Notes under the pieces: model-generated
Databases searched by the model: none
What the model saw: the letters and a program-made list of their open reading frames with translations, nothing else
What the model was told of the DNA's origin: nothing
Shown here: one piece after another, positions 61,414 through 64,000 of the stretch
How positions within the stretch are numbered: the stretch's first letter is position 1
How the letters are laid out: every line of letters starts with the position of its first letter
Source: Opisthorchis felineus
Lineage: Eukaryota; Platyhelminthes; Trematoda; Opisthorchiida; Opisthorchiidae
Reading direction: 5' to 3'
NCBI GenBank assembly: GCA_004794785.1
Contig: SJOL01009403.1
Location: 2,073,309 to 2,137,308 of the forward strand
DNA length: 64,000 nucleotides
Program-made: the position numbers and the translations under genes

Positions 61414-63711
61414 TCACATCTAGAACCAGTTGTGCTAAAACAGATGATCAGACCGTCCAGGTAAGACCAAAGCGCCGGATTCGAGCTTCTGAAGTGTAAT
61501 CCTCCGCAAACATATGTTCGAGTCCTGAGCCGATATGAGGAGACTACATCGTCACTTCGCTTCGCAGGTGGCCAAAGTAACTCTGAATGGACCCAATGAC
61601 GATTCGGTGACTGCCTTAACAGAAAAGCATCGCTGCTTCGATCAGCCTCTCACCAGTCCCCATGAATCAAAACCTTCCTCACTCTATGAAGCTTGAAGCA
61701 CTTAATTCAACCCCATGATAGTTCGATCAACCAAACCCTCATATTGTTCTGGTAACTCATATCAAGTTCCAATTCTTCGTTAGCACGGGACGATTTTCTT
61801 CCCTATTTTCCCTCAGAATTGATCGACCTTGGAACTCTCCTTTACAGTCTGCCTTTCGAACCTCTTATAATCTAACCATTTGGTTTACTTTTATCTGTAC
61901 ATTCCACGATTCCATACAGTTGGGCTTTACTCACACGTTTTGTTTCTATATTTATAGGGCATTTTGCACTTTTGACAGGTTATTTCATGCGTTTGACCAT
62001 TCATTTCAAGAGAAGTCTCTGACTATGGGTCTTCCCACTTCTGTGGGTTGTGGGAAAAACAGCAACCATAAAGAATGACCTGGATAATCTACGTTCCAGA
62101 GAAGCTTGATAACAGTATATCTAATAGGTGGACGTAACTAGACGCTACTTCGTACATAAATTTCATGCCTAGCCAACTCCAAGTGTTTACGGCTAACACC
62201 ATATAAGCCCTGTATGTCGAATACAGTCGAGAGCTTCGCTAAAATCTACATAAATAATGCCAGGCCTGCAACTAGGGCCCAACGACACTGAGCACTCTCT
62301 TCCCAGCACATAGAGGAATGACCAGTTTAAGATACTAAAAAGTGCTGCTCGATTACCCGCTTGATTATCACTCCATCATCTCCGAACGGTCGATTTTAGG
62401 CTACCGGAATGATATTTAGGTGGAACATTCAGTCTACCGCTTTGTAGCACACCAGCTGGAGTCCAGTTTTCTGCTAGTATTTATTCTTCGAACTAAGTCA
62501 GCCAAAGGCTTACAGTCAGCGGATAAAGTGCATCAGATTTGAGCTGTTTGAGCACCTGGCCAAAAAGGACCACATCTCTTATAGACAAATAAACGTCGTC
62601 CACTGTGTTTACTGCATGGAGTCCTGAAGAAGATGGACCTGGTTTCTTGGCGGTGTAAATGGAGGCGTATTTTCTCCGGAAAGCTCAATCTTTCGATCGG
62701 TCATCTTCAGCATCTTCATCTTCCAAAGCCCACTGTCAGACTTACTGTTCTGGGAGACGGGTGGCAAATTGTGCTATGTAGCAGGAGGTTTCTTATCTGG
62801 CTAGTCAAATGTTCAAAATAGTTAGGTATGTGTTGCGGGTTTTAGCCCGCGTTTCCCGTTTAGGCTCAGTCGATATTTGATGTTCATTGATCGCTACAGA
62901 GTAAGCGGATAGTATCTGATTATGCCGTGAATTCACTGGAGTAAGGTGAGATTCTGTAAGCTGAGCTCTTCATGTCCCACAGGATGCAACAGATTTGGGT
63001 AGGGTGTCCAGTTGTATAACTTAAAATGACATGTTGATGTGTGCCGAGCCGTTATTCAGAAATCGTTAGAGATAGAACTGTGACGACACCGGAGGGATGG
63101 AATTCCAGTGGTTTCTAAAACTAAGGGGGAAGTAATGTTAACAGCTTGAGCGTTCAACTTTTAATGAATGTCCCCGGTAGTGGTCATTTCTTCAAGATGT
63201 AGAAAACCACAGTAGGGGAGCTTAGGAGCACGCCAGTATAAGATCGACAGAGCTTCCTGTAAACCACTAAAATTTGGGGAGGAGTCTGTCGGTGTACGTT
63301 TGGTGCTGTGTTTCACAACTCGCATGCTGATCCCCGTTTTCCCGTTACACCCACTATGAAGTAGCAAAAAGCACAGTCCACCTTTTAGTGGAGATAAAAG
63401 AAGATTACTAAGATCGCATTTGTACACCGATCACACAAGTATCCAAAAAATCATGCTAAGGTCTTTGTTATGGGTTGGGAAGCACCGGACCAAAAATTGT
63501 GATATCCTGGTTGGCCTATATTTCAACTAGGTTATGCCTTCTGGTTCGTAGCCGCTCTGCCATACATTTGTTATATTATTCCGAGTGCTCCCCTCGGGCT
63601 GTTTAGTTGCATAAACGACGTAGAGAATCCACTACTTTTCATTGTGTCTGTTCCACCAATCTGAACTGCATAATCGACATGCAGTCTGAGGCACACTGTC
63701 AGTAGGGCGTG
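61414..63711. other. LINE debris, otherwise anonymous
   Basis: Apart from the RT motif A scrap at 62160-62300, no supportable feature. Reverse frame 63161-63427 (88 codons) has no recognised motif. Confidence 0.4.
62160..62300 (-). pseudogene. LINE reverse transcriptase fragment, motif A
   Basis: The reverse strand reads RPGIIYVDFSEALDCIRHTG then LIWC. This fits RT motif A of non-LTR elements (YxDFxxAFDxV), though the second conserved phenylalanine is leucine. Flanks contain stops and no further motif I trust. Confidence 0.4.
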
Positions 63712-63770
63712 AGCACCGGCAGTGAAACATCAGTGTCAACACTAATGTTGCTATCTTTGATGATGAGCAC
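63712..63770 (+). mobile_element. RTE LINE 3'-terminal scrap
   Basis: GGCAGTGAAACATCAGTGTC, then AACACTAATGTTGCTATCTT and TGATGATGAG. Nearly the same as 18888-18935, ending in the GAT repeat. Only the last ~55 bases of the element are recognisable. Confidence 0.8.
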
Positions 63771-64000
63771 TGATCTTGGCCCATCAGAAAAGCTGAATAT
63801 ATTTCTTAACAATTGAGGCGGCTTGGTAACATTGGGTGGCATTCTCGGGTTCACGTCGTACAAGAATCCCCAGGCTCTTTCGTAGAAGCCAGACTACCAT
63901 GGACTGGAGCCCGGCTACGGGTTTGTAGCCAGGGGATCGTGGTTACAGATGGCACTTTGAACGAGTGGAGGCCAGTTTGCCGCTTATTAGTGTGGTGCGT

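Noticed and set aside
1..64000. CRISPR array, operons or prokaryotic genes
   Set aside because: No regular direct repeats with spacers, and no closely packed long frames; introns and retroelements show animal nuclear DNA.

Overview
This window looks like nuclear DNA from a flatworm, most likely a digenean fluke. Genes are broken into short exons with GT-AG introns, and the rest is dense with retroelement debris of types familiar from trematodes: RTE-type LINEs with a (GAT)n-like 3' end, a Penelope-like element (PLE) with a GIY-YIG nuclease, Ty3/gypsy remnants and a tRNA-derived SINE. Nothing resembles bacterial gene organisation. Species cannot be fixed from sequence alone.

The one host gene I can identify is Integrator complex subunit 2 (INTS2) on the minus strand. 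I assembled it by reading exons bounded by splice sites and comparing them with the animal INTS2 family as I remember it. From 5' to 3' the exons are 57451-57888, 57099-57318, 56876-57048, 55244-55399, 53873-54015, a gap where I found no exon, 46252-46573, 42367-42501, 38494-38839, 38184-38391, 26074-26282, 25204-25504 and, less surely, 20279-20442. Codon phase is continuous at seven of the eight joins from 57099 to 25204; the eighth, across the unfound stretch, cannot be tested. The joins between the first two exons and into the last one are unresolved. The first exons and the C-terminal end are uncertain or missing.

The mobile elements lie mostly inside or downstream of this gene. The ~11.9 kb intron between 38184 and 26282 holds a decayed Ty3/gypsy element (28990-30630) with a SINE nested in it, an internally deleted RTE element (26685-28085), and one copy of an unnamed ~0.75 kb dispersed repeat (31950-32720) whose partner is at 10540-11330. 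Left of the gene are an RTE cluster around a 907-base assembly gap (17881-18787), a PLE nuclease copy sitting on a perfect 198-bp inverted repeat (11879-12289), and decayed PLE reverse transcriptase (9950-10270). A second PLE RT fragment is at 52460-52690, opposite in orientation to INTS2 and within its span. Right of the gene are SINE copies, one with an intact target-site duplication, and LINE scraps.

The most interesting non-protein signals are hammerhead-ribozyme-like cores: one in the terminal region of the PLE (12886-12915), with two decayed relatives, and a separate dispersed family near 1 kb and 5.3 kb whose core and helix II resemble the schistosome SINE hammerhead. About half of the window is anonymous sequence in which I see no supportable gene.
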